Assembly: GCA_900541025.1 (NCBI GenBank)
Contig: UQIL01000014.1
Span: 1-59,038, forward strand
Origin: an uncultured Collinsella sp.
GTDB taxonomy: Bacteria > Actinomycetota > Coriobacteriia > Coriobacteriales > Coriobacteriaceae
Length of the DNA stretch: 59,038 nucleotides
Direction of reading: 5' to 3'
Position numbers and translations under genes: made by a program
Shown: in pieces, positions 25,862 through 34,697 of the stretch
Layout: each line of letters begins with the position of its first letter
Position numbering within the stretch: the stretch's first letter is position 1
The notes under the pieces: generated by a model
What the model was told of the DNA's origin: nothing
Databases searched by the model: none
What the model saw: only the letters and a program-made list of their open reading frames with translations

Positions 25862-26761
25862 TTAGCGGCAAAGCTCCTTGATGCGCGCGACGGCGCGTTC
25901 GATGTGTTCTTGCGGGGTGGAAGCGCCGGCGGTGATACCGATGTGCTGCGTGCCGGCAAACCATGCGGCCTGTAGCTCGGAAGCTTCCTCGATGTGATGG
26001 GTGTGCTCGCAAGCCTCGGCGCAAATCTGCGCCAGACGGCGGGTGTTGCCCGAGTTCTTGCCGCCCACCACGACCATGCAGTCGCAGCGGTTGGCAAGTG
26101 CGGCTGCTGCCTGTTGACGCTCACTCGTGGCGGCGCAGATCGTGTTGATCACGCGCAGCTCCTGCACGCGCGGGGTGATGGCAGCCACGACCTCGGCGAG
26201 GTTCTGCGCGGTCTGGGTGGTCTGCACAACCAGGCCCACCTTGCCCTTGAGCGACAAGGCGTTGGCGTCGGCGGCACAGCTCACGACTTGCGCATCATTG
26301 CCGGCGTGGCCCAGGATGCCCTCCACCTCGGGATGGCCCGGCTCGCCTACGACCACCACGCGGTAGCCCTCGCGCACCAGGCGCTCGGCTGCCATATGGA
26401 CCTTCTTCACGTAGGGGCAGGTGGCGTCGACCACGTTGAGGCCACGCTTGCGGGCAGCATCGATCACCTGCGGCACCACTCCGTGCGCGCGAATGATTAC
26501 GGTGCCCGATGCGGCGTCGTCCAGGTTCTCGGCCAGGCCAACGCCTGCCTCAGCAAGCTCGCGTACCACGATGGGGTTATGGATGAGCGGCCCCAAGGTA
26601 TGGACCTGAGCGCACTCACCTGCCTGCGGTGCGGCGGCTAGCGCCATATCGAGCGCGCGCTGCACGCCGTAGCAAGTGCCGGCGTGGGCTGCGATCTCGA
26701 TGGTGGGCGCGCCGTCCTGATCGGACGCAGTCACGGCGGTGTTCGTCACGTTCTCGCTCAT
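25862..26761 (-). CDS. ispH: HMBPP reductase (isoprenoid synthesis)
   Basis: A 299-residue iron-sulfur enzyme of the MEP pathway converting HMBPP to IPP and DMAPP. Cluster cysteines are in AGTCYGVQRA, DATCPYV and NTICAATSERQ; THTLGPLIHNPIVV-type and IRAHGV motifs are present (HTLGPLIHNP, IIRAHGVVP), as are VGGKNSGNT and TAGASTP. A 15-residue polar leader precedes the domain. The ATG at 26761 lies two bases after plsC. Confidence 0.96.
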   Translation of the reverse strand: MSENVTNTAVTASDQDGAPTIEIAAHAGTCYGVQRALDMALAAAPQAGECAQVHTLGPLIHNPIVVRELAEAGVGLAENLDDAASGTVIIRAHGVVPQVIDAARKRGLNVVDATCPYVKKVHMAAERLVREGYRVVVVGEPGHPEVEGILGHAGNDAQVVSCAADANALSLKGKVGLVVQTTQTAQNLAEVVAAITPRVQELRVINTICAATSERQQAAAALANRCDCMVVVGGKNSGNTRRLAQICAEACEHTHHIEEASELQAAWFAGTQHIGITAGASTPQEHIERAVARIKELCR

Positions 26762-26763
26762 GG

Positions 26764-27492
26764 CTAGAACCTGCCCGGATGTTCGGCGCACAGCTCGTCT
26801 CGCATGGCGTAGACGCGGTTCATGGCCTCGGACTCAAACCATTCCAGGCGCTCCGTGCGCTTAAGCCCGGCCGGTGCGTCGGAAAGCGAGACAGCCTTGC
26901 CGGCGCGGATCCAGCATTTCTTGGGACGCATGATCTTTTTGCCCGCGGGCGTGATGTCGGACCAGCCGCAGATGGCGAGCGGGTTCACAGGTGCCTTGCC
27001 CATCTGAGCGATGAGCGCAAAACCGCCGTGGACCTCGGGTTTGATCTCGCGCGAGCGGATGCGCGTGCCCTCGGGGAAGATCAGAACGTCCTCGCCGCGC
27101 TGCAGCGCATGCTGGGCGGCGCGCAGGCACTTCATATCGGCAGTGCCACGCTCCACGGGGATGCCGCCAACGCGGCTAAAGGCCCAGCGCACAATCTTGC
27201 TCTTGGCGAACTCGGACTTAAAGATGGGACGAATGCGGCGCCCCCCAAAGAACAGCGCCGTCTCCACGGCCAAGAGCTCGGCCATCGAGGTGTGGTTGCA
27301 GATGACCACGCTGCCGCGGCCTTCCTGGCGCTCAAACAGAAGATCGGCGTCCTCGACCTTCCAGCGCCACATGAGCTTGGAGAAGGCCCAAAGGATGGCC
27401 ATGACTACGACGACGGTGCCGCGGATGAGCGCTGGAAACTCGGCGTAGGGGGCGTTGTAATAGTCCTCGGGCGTCTGCTGAAACAGGCGCAT
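26764..27492 (-). CDS. plsC: 1-acyl-glycerol-3-phosphate acyltransferase
   Basis: A 242-residue peripheral membrane enzyme that adds the second acyl chain to make phosphatidic acid. One hydrophobic helix lies near residue 30. The catalytic motif reads NHTSMAE, i.e. HX4E in place of the usual HX4D; the other motifs, GGIPVERG and FPEGTR, are normal. The Glu substitution might change activity or simply be a lineage variant. The ATG at 27492 follows AAAGGAGG. Between cmk and ispH, as in many Actinobacteria and Clostridia. Confidence 0.92.
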   Translation of the reverse strand: MRLFQQTPEDYYNAPYAEFPALIRGTVVVVMAILWAFSKLMWRWKVEDADLLFERQEGRGSVVICNHTSMAELLAVETALFFGGRRIRPIFKSEFAKSKIVRWAFSRVGGIPVERGTADMKCLRAAQHALQRGEDVLIFPEGTRIRSREIKPEVHGGFALIAQMGKAPVNPLAICGWSDITPAGKKIMRPKKCWIRAGKAVSLSDAPAGLKRTERLEWFESEAMNRVYAMRDELCAEHPGRF

Positions 27493-27495
27493 GGG

Positions 27496-28182
27496 CTACC
27501 TCCTTTGGTTGATAAGGTCCTCGATTATCGAGACGACCTCGTCGATGGTGTGGGCGGTGGAGTCGACGTGCACGGCGTCCTCGGCGGGCACGAGCGGGGC
27601 GACCTCGCGGCTGCTGTCAAGCTTGTCGCGCTGCCTAAGGGCGTCGAGGGTCTCGTCGACCTCGGCTTCGAGCTGCTCGGACGTGAGCGGCTGAGCAGCG
27701 TTTTGGTGACGCTGCAGCACGCGGCGGCGGGCGCGCTCGCGCGGGTCGGCGGTCAGGAAGACCTTGACCTGCGCGTTAGGGAACACGACGGTTCCGATGT
27801 CGCGACCCTCGGCGACGATATCGCGGTCCTCGGCGGCGCGGCGCTGGTGGATGAGCATGGCGGCGCGCACGCCCGGATAGGCCGAGACCTTGGACACGTT
27901 GGCGTCGACCTGCGGGGTGCGGATGGCGGCCGAAGCGTCCTGGCCGTCAATGGTCAGGCGCGTGTCCTCGCCGGTGCCGTTGGTAAAGCGGATCTCGATT
28001 TGCTCGGCGAGGGCGTCGATGGCCGCTTCGTCATCCAGGTCGATGCCGCGGTCGAGCGCGGCGAAGGTGACGGCGCGATACATGGCGCCCGTGTCGAGCT
28101 TGTTAAAGCCCAGCTGGCGGGCGATCTCCTTGGCGATGGTGGACTTGCCGGAACCGGCGGGGCCGTCGATGGCGACGATCAT
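27496..28182 (-). CDS. cmk: Cytidylate kinase
   Basis: A 228-residue kinase that phosphorylates CMP and dCMP. P-loop DGPAGSGKSTIAKEIA, then LDTGAMYRAV, the CMP-binding insert region with EGRDIGTVVFP, and the lid ADPRERARRR. Typical length. The ATG at 28182 follows GAAAGGAAG, 66 nt downstream of rluB. Confidence 0.97.
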   Translation of the reverse strand: MIVAIDGPAGSGKSTIAKEIARQLGFNKLDTGAMYRAVTFAALDRGIDLDDEAAIDALAEQIEIRFTNGTGEDTRLTIDGQDASAAIRTPQVDANVSKVSAYPGVRAAMLIHQRRAAEDRDIVAEGRDIGTVVFPNAQVKVFLTADPRERARRRVLQRHQNAAQPLTSEQLEAEVDETLDALRQRDKLDSSREVAPLVPAEDAVHVDSTAHTIDEVVSIIEDLINQRR

Positions 28183-28248
28183 GCAATGCTTCCTTTCGAT
28201 GGTTGACGTGCTGGTATGGTTCGCGGGCGTTGGGGCGCGGCAGGTTGC

Positions 28249-29208
28249 CTAGACCGTGTAGCGCTCGCGGTAGGTGTTGCGCTTGGGCGCGGAGCCGTGG
28301 CTGCCGTGATGACGCGTGCGGCTGGCGGGGGTTTCCTGGGGCTTGTCACCGCGCATGGCGCTGGCCTGCTTGGGAGGGATGCCACCGGCCTTAAGGATCT
28401 GCACCTCGCGGTCGGAGAGCTCGCGCCACGAGCCTTTGGCCACGTTCTTGAGCTCCAGGCCGGCAAAGTTGCAGCGATGCAGACGGATTACCGGGTGGTG
28501 AATCTTGCTCAGCATGCGCTTAACCTGATTCTTGCGACCCTCGCGGATGATGACCTCGACGGCGGTGGTGCCGGGCTTGACGCCCTGCGGCGCCACGGCC
28601 TCGGCCTCGCGCGCGTTGATGACGCGGCAGATTGCCGGCTGGCACAGTCCGTCGTCGAGCTCGATGCCGCGACGGAGCGGTTCCAGGTCGCGGTCAGTCA
28701 GATGGCCGTCCACAAGCGTCTGGTAAGTCTTGTAGACGTGCTTGCTGGGGTGCAGTAGGTCCTGCGACAGGTCGCCGTCGGTGGTAAAGAGCAAAAGGCC
28801 CGTGGTGTCGCGGTCCAGGCGGCCCACCGGGAAAAGTCCCGGAAAGCGGTCGCGGGGGACCAGGTCCGCCACACAGGGGCGCTCCTGCGGGTCGCTCATG
28901 GTGGTGAGGTAGCCGGTCGGCTTGTAGAGCATCAGGTACACGGCGCCCTGGTTGAGCTTGACTGGCATGCCGTCGACCTCGATGTGATCGTGGTCGACAT
29001 CGACCTTGGTGCCCAGCTCGGTCGCGACCTCGCCGTTGACGGTCACGCGGCCGGCGGTCATTAGGTCTTCCGAGCCGCGTCGGCTCGCCACGCCCGCGCG
29101 CGCCAAAAAGCGCTGCAGGCGCATGGTATGCGGGTATACGGGCTGGGCGTCGGTTGCGGGTACTGCGCCCACGACGCGCGTCTCCCCTACTTCGTTAGTC
29201 CTCGTCAT
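28249..29208 (-). CDS. rluB: 23S rRNA pseudouridine synthase (RluB family)
   Basis: A 319-residue RsuA/RluB-type enzyme. An S4 RNA-binding domain (RLQRFLARAGVASRRGSEDL, about residues 28-75) precedes the catalytic domain with the Asp in GRLDRDTTGLLLFTTDGDL. A basic, disordered tail (RTRHHGSHGSAPKRNTY) ends the protein. By family the substrate is U2605-type positions of 23S rRNA. The ATG at 29208 (CGGAGG upstream) overlaps scpB by 14 bases. Confidence 0.93.
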   Translation of the reverse strand: MTRTNEVGETRVVGAVPATDAQPVYPHTMRLQRFLARAGVASRRGSEDLMTAGRVTVNGEVATELGTKVDVDHDHIEVDGMPVKLNQGAVYLMLYKPTGYLTTMSDPQERPCVADLVPRDRFPGLFPVGRLDRDTTGLLLFTTDGDLSQDLLHPSKHVYKTYQTLVDGHLTDRDLEPLRRGIELDDGLCQPAICRVINAREAEAVAPQGVKPGTTAVEVIIREGRKNQVKRMLSKIHHPVIRLHRCNFAGLELKNVAKGSWRELSDREVQILKAGGIPPKQASAMRGDKPQETPASRTRHHGSHGSAPKRNTYRERYTV

Positions 29209-29923
29209 GCAAATCCTCCGAGGTCTCGTCGACGACCAGGGTCTCCAAGTCCTCGACTGCCTCAATATCTTCAACATCGGTATCGAGCAGTTCGCGCTCT
29301 TCGTCCAGGTCCTCGGCCTGCTCCTCGAGCGTGGACTGAATGTTGCGGCCGCTCAGGCGCTCGCGGATAAACTGACGCGACTGCTCGTCGGGGGCAAACT
29401 GCTCCAGGTCGGGCAGGTCGCGGGTGGAACGCAGACCGAACTTTTCCAAGAAGGCGTTGGTCGTGCCGTAAATGATGGCCTGACCGCGCTGGGGGTCACG
29501 ACCGAGCTCGCGCACCAGGCCCTTGTCCACGAGCGACGCGATGACGCCGTCGGAGTTGACGCCGCGGATGCCCTTGACCACCTCGCGCGTGACGGGCTGG
29601 TGATAGGCGATGACGGCCAGGGTCTCGAGCGCCGCCTGCGACAGCTTTTGCGTGTCCCAGCTCAGCACATAGGCCTCGACCACGTCGTGGTAGGCGGGGT
29701 GTGTAAACAGACGCCAGCCGCCGGCGACCTCGCGAAGCTGAAAGCCGCGGTTGGCCTCCTCGTACTCAACTTTGAGCTCGGCCAACAGCGATGCGCACTC
29801 GCCGGGGGCGATGTCGAGCGCGCTTGCCAGCGCGGGCGCGCTCACGGGGTCGCTCGACACCAGCAGCAGCGCCTCGAGGGCGCCTTTGAGGCTGTTTGCC
29901 TCCAGCGTGGAAAGGGTTGACAT
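29195..29923 (-). CDS. scpB: Chromosome segregation protein ScpB
   Basis: A 242-residue kleisin-associated winged-helix protein of the Smc-ScpAB condensin. It has the tandem WH layout: LKGALEALLLVSSDPVSA at the start and LSQAALETLAVIAYHQPVTR near the middle, with GIRGVNSDG and GLVRELGRD. The C-terminal 60 residues are very acidic. It lies 11 bases after scpA. Confidence 0.96.
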   Translation of the reverse strand: MSTLSTLEANSLKGALEALLLVSSDPVSAPALASALDIAPGECASLLAELKVEYEEANRGFQLREVAGGWRLFTHPAYHDVVEAYVLSWDTQKLSQAALETLAVIAYHQPVTREVVKGIRGVNSDGVIASLVDKGLVRELGRDPQRGQAIIYGTTNAFLEKFGLRSTRDLPDLEQFAPDEQSRQFIRERLSGRNIQSTLEEQAEDLDEERELLDTDVEDIEAVEDLETLVVDETSEDLHDED

Positions 29924-29934
29924 GGTTACCGCTC

Positions 29935-30744
29935 CTATTCGGTGAGCTCGGGGCCCTCGCCGGGCACATAGGCCTCGGCGCCCTCGACGCGGTTGATTTG
30001 AATGGTTCCAAAGATCGTGTCCTGGCTCAGCGTAAGCGAGCCGCGCTTGGCGAGCTCGAGCATGGCCAGGAAGGTGACGACGAGCTGCTCGGTGGTGGCG
30101 TCGCCGTCTAACAGCTCGCGGAAGGTGCAGGTTTGGTGCGCCATGGTAAAGCGGTCGACCGAGGCCACCGTCAGGTCGAGCGGCACGCGATGCGGTGCCA
30201 CGTGCTCGGCCTCCAACAGGAAGGTCTGGCGCTTGCCGTCCAGGTCGGCGCAGATGACGGCCAGGCCGCGCAGGGTAATGCCGGCCAGGTAGTCGGGCAT
30301 AAGGCCCAAAAACTCGGGGTCGGGGCCGGCAACGCGTGGATGCATGCGGCTCTCGGCCTGCATGCGCGCGCCAAGGGCCGCCGCCGCGCCCTTGAACTGC
30401 TTGTAGGCGATCAGGCGCTGGATCAGGACCTCGCGCAGGGCGTCGCCGTCGAGCGCGCTGAGTTCCTCGAGGTCTTCGTCGTCCTCGTCATCGTCGACAG
30501 ATTTGCTGGGGGCCTCCTGGGGTACCAGCGAGGCGGCCTTGATGTCCAAAAGGGTTGCCGCGACCAGCAAAAAGTCGCTCGCCACATCGAGGTCCAGCGC
30601 CTCGATGCGCTCGACCTCGGCAAGGTATTGCTCGGCCACCTCGCTAATGGAGATAGCGCCGATATCAACTTTTTGGCGGGTTACCAGCTGCAGCAGCAGG
30701 TCGAACGGTCCGCTGTAGACCTGCGTCGACACGCGATACGACAT
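29935..30744 (-). CDS. scpA: Chromosome segregation protein ScpA
   Basis: A 269-residue kleisin that bridges Smc heads. The family start YSGPFDLLLQLVTRQKVDI is followed by SEVAEQYLAEVE and DFLLVAATLLDIKAASLVP, an acidic linker with DDDEDDED, and a C-terminal winged helix (LVVTFLAMLELAKRGSLTLSQ). The ATG at 30744 has AAAGGAGG. An 84-nt gap with small hairpins separates it from the upstream protease gene, so a separate promoter is possible. Confidence 0.96.
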   Translation of the reverse strand: MSYRVSTQVYSGPFDLLLQLVTRQKVDIGAISISEVAEQYLAEVERIEALDLDVASDFLLVAATLLDIKAASLVPQEAPSKSVDDDEDDEDLEELSALDGDALREVLIQRLIAYKQFKGAAAALGARMQAESRMHPRVAGPDPEFLGLMPDYLAGITLRGLAVICADLDGKRQTFLLEAEHVAPHRVPLDLTVASVDRFTMAHQTCTFRELLDGDATTEQLVVTFLAMLELAKRGSLTLSQDTIFGTIQINRVEGAEAYVPGEGPELTE

Positions 30745-30828
30745 CTTCGACCTCCTTTGACGGCGCCTTCGCGGCGCGGTTTGGGTGCATGTTGCGACCG
30801 TTTTGCGCGGTCGACCTGTAAGTTTACC

Positions 30829-31512
30829 TTAGATGCCGGCGATTGCGAAGTTGAGCAGCTGCTCAGCGAGCGGATACACGGTAACGTCGAAATAGCGACC
30901 GATTTCATCGATGCCGGTCCACATGGGCAGCAGGTATAGCACCAGGATGAGGATGGGCATGGCGTATTGCTGCAGGCGGTAGTAGTTTGCGAGTGCCTTG
31001 CCCTTGAGGAAGGGCACAATGATCGATGAGCCATCGAGCGGCGGAATCGGGATGAGGTTAAAGAACGCGAGCGATAAGTTGACCACGATAAAGGCGGCGC
31101 CGAAGTTCATGATCTGTGACGCCGGGGCAAATGACATGCTGGTGTAGAGGCTGCCATAGGTCAGGCGCATGAGGGCGGCGGCAAGACAGGCGAGCGCGAT
31201 GTTCGATGCGGGGCCGGCAGCGCTCACCAGGACCTCGTCGCGCTTGGGGTGCTTGAGGTTGTTGAGGTAGACGGGCACGGGCTTGGCGAAGGCAAACACC
31301 GGGCCACCGGCTGCGAGCATGAGCAACGGCAGGATGATGGTGCCAAACGGGTCGATATGGTTGAGCGGGTTGAGCGAGACGCGGCCGCGCGAGCGAGCCG
31401 TTTTGTCGCCGAGCGCCCAGGCTGCGGCGGCGTGCGCGCTCTCGTGGATAACAATGCCCACGATGACGGCGACGGCGCTGGCGAGCAGGTTCATGAGGTA
31501 GCTGCTGGACAT
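30829..31512 (-). CDS. Site-2-protease-family membrane metalloprotease (M50)
   Basis: A 227-residue membrane protein with about six helices. The zinc site HESAHA (HExxH) lies in the first helix, and the third ligand motif NLIPIPPLDGS lies after the middle. It is of the small YwhC/Rv-type S2P group without a PDZ domain, whose substrates are mostly unknown. The ATG at 31512 follows GGGGAG. Location next to scpAB is a frequent arrangement in Gram-positives. Confidence 0.92.
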   Translation of the reverse strand: MSSSYLMNLLASAVAVIVGIVIHESAHAAAAWALGDKTARSRGRVSLNPLNHIDPFGTIILPLLMLAAGGPVFAFAKPVPVYLNNLKHPKRDEVLVSAAGPASNIALACLAAALMRLTYGSLYTSMSFAPASQIMNFGAAFIVVNLSLAFFNLIPIPPLDGSSIIVPFLKGKALANYYRLQQYAMPILILVLYLLPMWTGIDEIGRYFDVTVYPLAEQLLNFAIAGI

Positions 31513-31521
31513 AGCGCTCCC

Positions 31522-31818
31522 CTAGCGGACGCGGCGCGAGGCGCGCGTGAGCAGGTAGTCGGCCACAAACAGGATGACGGCGACGATGGCGTAATCCAGG
31601 CGGAACACACCGCCGAAAGGCGATGTGATGACGCCATAGCCGGCGATGGCGCTCGGCAGCGCGCGCGAGAGCTCGACGACAAAGCCGACGATCTGCAGCT
31701 TGGCGGTGAGGCCGCTAAAGCACAGCAGCACAGTCATCGCACTCATAAAAATGCCGCAGATGCGGCACGCGATAGCGATGATGCTCATCGCCACGGCAGC
31801 GGCCTTACGAGAGTTCAC
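31522..31818 (-). CDS. Small membrane protein of unknown function
   Basis: A 98-residue protein with hydrophobic segments at about residues 9-40, 45-58 and 75-92, ending in RASRRVR. The GTG at 31818 is chosen because AGGAG lies seven bases before it; it overlaps the last codons of the ABC-F gene by 14 bases, a translational-coupling pattern. No family recognised. Confidence 0.65.
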   Translation of the reverse strand: MNSRKAAAVAMSIIAIACRICGIFMSAMTVLLCFSGLTAKLQIVGFVVELSRALPSAIAGYGVITSPFGGVFRLDYAIVAVILFVADYLLTRASRRVR

Positions 31819-33829
31819 GCGCGGTCTCCTCTTCGATCTGGGTGGAAAGCTCGAGCCATTCGTCTTCGAGCTTGGGCAGTTCTTGCTTAAGGCCGTTATA
31901 TTCCCCCAGCGCGGCGTTGAACTTATCCTGATCGGCATAAAGCTCTTCGCTTGCCATCAATTCCATAAGCTCGTCATAGCGGGCACGCTTTTTTTCGAGC
32001 TCCGCCTCGATCTTCTTAAGCTGGTTGCGCACGCCCTTGAGCTTTTTGTTGAGCGCGGCGCGGGCTTGGGCCTCGGCGCGTTTTTGCTCCTTGGTCTTTT
32101 TGCCTTCGGCCGGTTTGGGAGCAGAGGAGGAGGTGCTGGCCTGGGTAGTGTTGGTAGGCTTGGCTGCGGACGGCGCGCTCTCCCCTGCCGCCTCGGCGGC
32201 GCGGGCTGCGAGGTCCTCGCGCTTGTAGAGGTAGTAGTCGTAGTCGCCGTCATAGACCGTGACCTTGCCGTCGCGGATGTCGATCACGCGGTTGGCCACG
32301 GCGCGTACCAGGTGCTCGTCATGGCTGATCAGCACGATGGTGCCGGGAAAGTTTTGCAGGGCGTTCTCGAGCATGTCCACCGAGTCGATGTCAAGGTGGT
32401 TGGTGGGCTCGTCCAGGCACAGGAGCGCCTCGGGCGCCACGAGCATCTTGGCCAGGGCTAGACGGGCCTTCTCGCCGCCGGAGAGGACGCGGACCTGCTT
32501 TTCGATGGAATCGTTGTCGCTAAACAGGAAGGCGCCCAGCAGGCTGCGCTGCTGCGGCACGGTCCACTTGGGCGTAACGGTGTCGATCTCTTGCAGGACG
32601 GTGTTGGATTCGGTCATGCCCTCGAGTGCGTGCTGGGCGTAGTAGGCCACGCCCACGTTGGTGCCCAGGTCGCGCGTGCCGGTAGTGGGCGGCTCCAGGC
32701 CGGCGAGGATCTTCATGAGCGTGGACTTGCCGGCGCCGTTGGGGCCGACGAGCGCCACGTGCTCGCCGCGGTAAAGCTTTAGGTCGATGTCGCTGTAGAT
32801 GTGCTTGTCGCCGTAGGACTTGGATACACCCTCCAGGCCCACGACCATGTCGCCGGAGCGCGGCGGGTCGGGGAACTTAAAGTCGATGTGCTTGTGGCCC
32901 TCGGGCAGGATGACGAGCTCCTTTTTGATCTGCTCGATCTTGCGGATGCGCTCCTGCGCCTGGGCGGCCTTGGTCGGCTTGTAGCGGAACTTGTCGACGA
33001 AGACCTGCATGTGGGCGATGTCGCGCTCCTGGGCAGCGCGCTTGGCGCGCATCTGCTCCAAGTTGTCCTCGCGCTGCTTAAGGTAGCTGCTGTAGTTGCC
33101 GGTGTAGGTGGTCACGCGACGGTTCTCGAGGGCGGCCACGTGGTCGACGCAGGCGTCCATGAAGGCGCGGTCGTGGCTGACGATGAGGACGGCGCCGTCG
33201 TAGCTGGCGATAAAGCCGCGCAGCCACTGGACGCTCTCGAGGTCCAGGTGGTTGGTGGGCTCGTCCAGAAGCAGCAGGTCGGGGTGACGCAGAAAGAGCT
33301 TTGCCAGCGCGATGCGCATCTGCCAGCCGCCCGAGAACTCGGAACACGGGCGCTCAAAGTCGGTGACCTTAAAGCCCAGGCCGGAAAGGATCTTGCGGGC
33401 GTTGCTCTCGAGCTCGTAGCCACCCAGATGCTCAAAGCGGTCCTGGACTTGGCCGTACTCGTTGAGGAGTGCGTCGACGTCCTTGCCCTGCTCGGAGAGC
33501 TCGGTGATTTGGGCCTGCAGCTCGTTGGCGCGCTCGCCCATGCGGCGGATTTCCTTGGCGGCGGCCATGACCTCGGCAAGGATGGTGGTGTCCTTTTGCT
33601 CCAGATTAGTTTCCTGCTCTAGGTAGCCCACCTGGCAGTCCTTGGCGTACTGGACCTGGCCGGCGTCAGGACTGTCGATGCCCATGATGATCTTGAGCAT
33701 GGTAGTTTTGCCGGCGCCGTTGGGGCCCACGAGTGCGAAGCGCTCGCCGGGGTTGATCTGGAAGGACGCGCCGCTAAAGAGGACGCGTGCGCCGAAGCTT
33801 TTTTCGATCTTGTCGACCAGGAGGATCAT
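31805..33829 (-). CDS. ABC-F family ATPase (translation factor type)
   Basis: A 674-residue soluble protein with two ABC ATPase domains, an interdomain linker and a C-terminal coiled coil, the layout of Uup/YdiF-type ABC-F proteins that bind the ribosomal E site. Walker A: GPNGAGKTTM and GPNGAGKSTLM. Signatures: FSGGWQMRIALA and LSGGEKARLALA. Walker B: LLLDEPTNHLDL and LCLDEPTNHLDI. There are no membrane segments. An A/P/T-rich linker near residue 555 precedes the coiled coil. Whether it is housekeeping or confers antibiotic protection is not visible. Its first codons are duplicated at 34598-34621. Confidence 0.93.
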   Translation of the reverse strand: MILLVDKIEKSFGARVLFSGASFQINPGERFALVGPNGAGKTTMLKIIMGIDSPDAGQVQYAKDCQVGYLEQETNLEQKDTTILAEVMAAAKEIRRMGERANELQAQITELSEQGKDVDALLNEYGQVQDRFEHLGGYELESNARKILSGLGFKVTDFERPCSEFSGGWQMRIALAKLFLRHPDLLLLDEPTNHLDLESVQWLRGFIASYDGAVLIVSHDRAFMDACVDHVAALENRRVTTYTGNYSSYLKQREDNLEQMRAKRAAQERDIAHMQVFVDKFRYKPTKAAQAQERIRKIEQIKKELVILPEGHKHIDFKFPDPPRSGDMVVGLEGVSKSYGDKHIYSDIDLKLYRGEHVALVGPNGAGKSTLMKILAGLEPPTTGTRDLGTNVGVAYYAQHALEGMTESNTVLQEIDTVTPKWTVPQQRSLLGAFLFSDNDSIEKQVRVLSGGEKARLALAKMLVAPEALLCLDEPTNHLDIDSVDMLENALQNFPGTIVLISHDEHLVRAVANRVIDIRDGKVTVYDGDYDYYLYKREDLAARAAEAAGESAPSAAKPTNTTQASTSSSAPKPAEGKKTKEQKRAEAQARAALNKKLKGVRNQLKKIEAELEKKRARYDELMELMASEELYADQDKFNAALGEYNGLKQELPKLEDEWLELSTQIEEETARELS

Positions 33830-33860
33830 GGTGCCGCCTTTGACCTTGTGTGCCTATATG

Positions 33861-33889
33861 AAAAAAGGCCCCAACTTGCGTTGGAGCCT
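33861..33889 (-). terminator. Terminator of tRNA-Ala copy 1
   Basis: Minus-strand stem GGCTCCAAC-GCAA-GTTGGGGCC is followed by TTTTTT. Confidence 0.92.
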
Positions 33890-33904
33890 CATTCAATGCT
33901 CGGG

Positions 33905-33977
33905 TGGAGACGAGGGGGATCGAACCCCTGACCTCTTGACTGCCAGTCAAGCGCTCTCCCAGCTGAGCTACGCCCCC
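33905..33977 (-). tRNA. tRNA-Ala (GGC), copy 1
   Basis: A 73-nt cloverleaf, CCA not encoded. The acceptor stem has the G3-U70 pair that marks alanine tRNAs; the anticodon loop CTGGCAG gives GGC. The T-arm has GGTTCGATCCCC. A near-consensus promoter lies just upstream. Confidence 0.97.
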
Positions 33978-33989
33978 GTGCGAAGAAGT

Positions 33990-34018
33990 ACTATACGGGA
34001 ACTCGGACGGCGATGCAA
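33990..34018 (-). promoter_or_regulatory. Promoter of tRNA-Ala copy 1
   Basis: Minus strand: -35 TTGCAT (34013-34018) and -10 TATAGT (33990-33995) with a 17-bp spacer, 12 nt before the tRNA 5' end. Confidence 0.85.
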
Positions 34019-34130
34019 GGGCAATTTTGGAAAATTTCGCAGTCGCGGCGCGGGCCGCCATCCGCCCAACGGCCGTCTTGCCGGCGCCAGGCCCATTACC
34101 GGGGCCAATCGCGCTCCCGCCGACCCGGCG

Positions 34131-34292
34131 ATTTCAAAACCATGCCGGTTTACGGGGCCAGGCCGGGAACCCCCGAGCATGCCGTAATCGGTAAAATCAA
34201 AACCGCAGGTAGACGGCTTGCGCATTCCGTGAAATGCAGAGTATGGACGGCCGGTCCGGGTCCAGCCCCGTAATCCGGCATAGTTTTGAAAT
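34131..34292. repeat. 27-bp inverted repeats flanking a GC-rich segment
   Basis: 34131-34157 (ATTTCAAAACCATGCCGGTT...) is complementary to 34266-34292 with two mismatches. A partial third copy of the ATGCCG-TAATC unit is at 34179-34195. The 33978-34424 stretch otherwise holds only the tRNA promoter and no gene; the repeat may be a miniature element. Confidence 0.7.
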
Positions 34293-34385
34293 GGTTCTTG
34301 TCAATCAGCATAATCTTTTACGTTGATTTGAACCGCAAACGTTTATCAAAGCAATTTGGTAGGCATATGGAGTGGGAACTATGGC

Positions 34386-34412
34386 AAAAAGAAGCCGGGC
34401 TATTTGCCCGGC
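34386..34412 (-). terminator. Terminator of tRNA-CAT
   Basis: Minus-strand stem GCCGGGC-AAATA-GCCCGGC is followed by TTCTTTTT. Confidence 0.92.
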
Positions 34413-34424
34413 CCCTCGATTCTC

Positions 34425-34500
34425 TGGTGGGCCCTCCGGGATTCGAACCCAGAACCCAGGGATTATGAGTCCCCTGCGCTAACCGTTGCGCCAAGAGCCC
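34425..34500 (-). tRNA. tRNA with CAT anticodon (Met elongator or Ile2)
   Basis: A 76-nt cloverleaf with CCA encoded (34425-34427). The acceptor stem is GGGCTCT with AGGGCCC, the anticodon loop CTCATAA. CAT can be elongator Met, or Ile2 when modified by TilS; GACTCATAATC around the loop is seen in Ile2 tRNAs, but I cannot decide. It is not the initiator: the anticodon stem lacks the three consecutive G-C pairs at its lower end. Confidence 0.9.
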
Positions 34501-34653
34501 TTATAAAATGGCGTGTGCGATAGAGGCCAATGGAACAGGTCCCTATCATGAACCACGTCGTGAAATACTACCATGCACGCGGCGCCCGTTCAACGCACGA
34601 TCTTGTCGACCAGGAGGATCATGGTGCCGCCTTTGACCTTGTGTGCCTATATG

Positions 34654-34682
34654 AAAAAAGGCCCCAACTTGCGTTGGAGCCT
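34654..34682 (-). terminator. Terminator of tRNA-Ala copy 2
   Basis: Exact copy of the hairpin and T6 tail at 33861-33889. Confidence 0.92.
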
Positions 34683-34697
34683 CATTCAATGCTCGGG

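Larger units (their letters stand above)
33805..33980. repeat. 176-bp direct repeat, copy 1 (tRNA-Ala)
   Basis: By eye, identical to 34598-34773. It spans the first 25 bases of the ABC-F gene (including start codon), its ribosome site, a tRNA terminator and an entire tRNA-Ala gene. Confidence 0.93.

Noticed and set aside
33978..34424. Open frames of 85-88 codons between the tRNA genes
   Set aside because: They overlap tRNAs and inverted repeats, with no ribosome site or motif.
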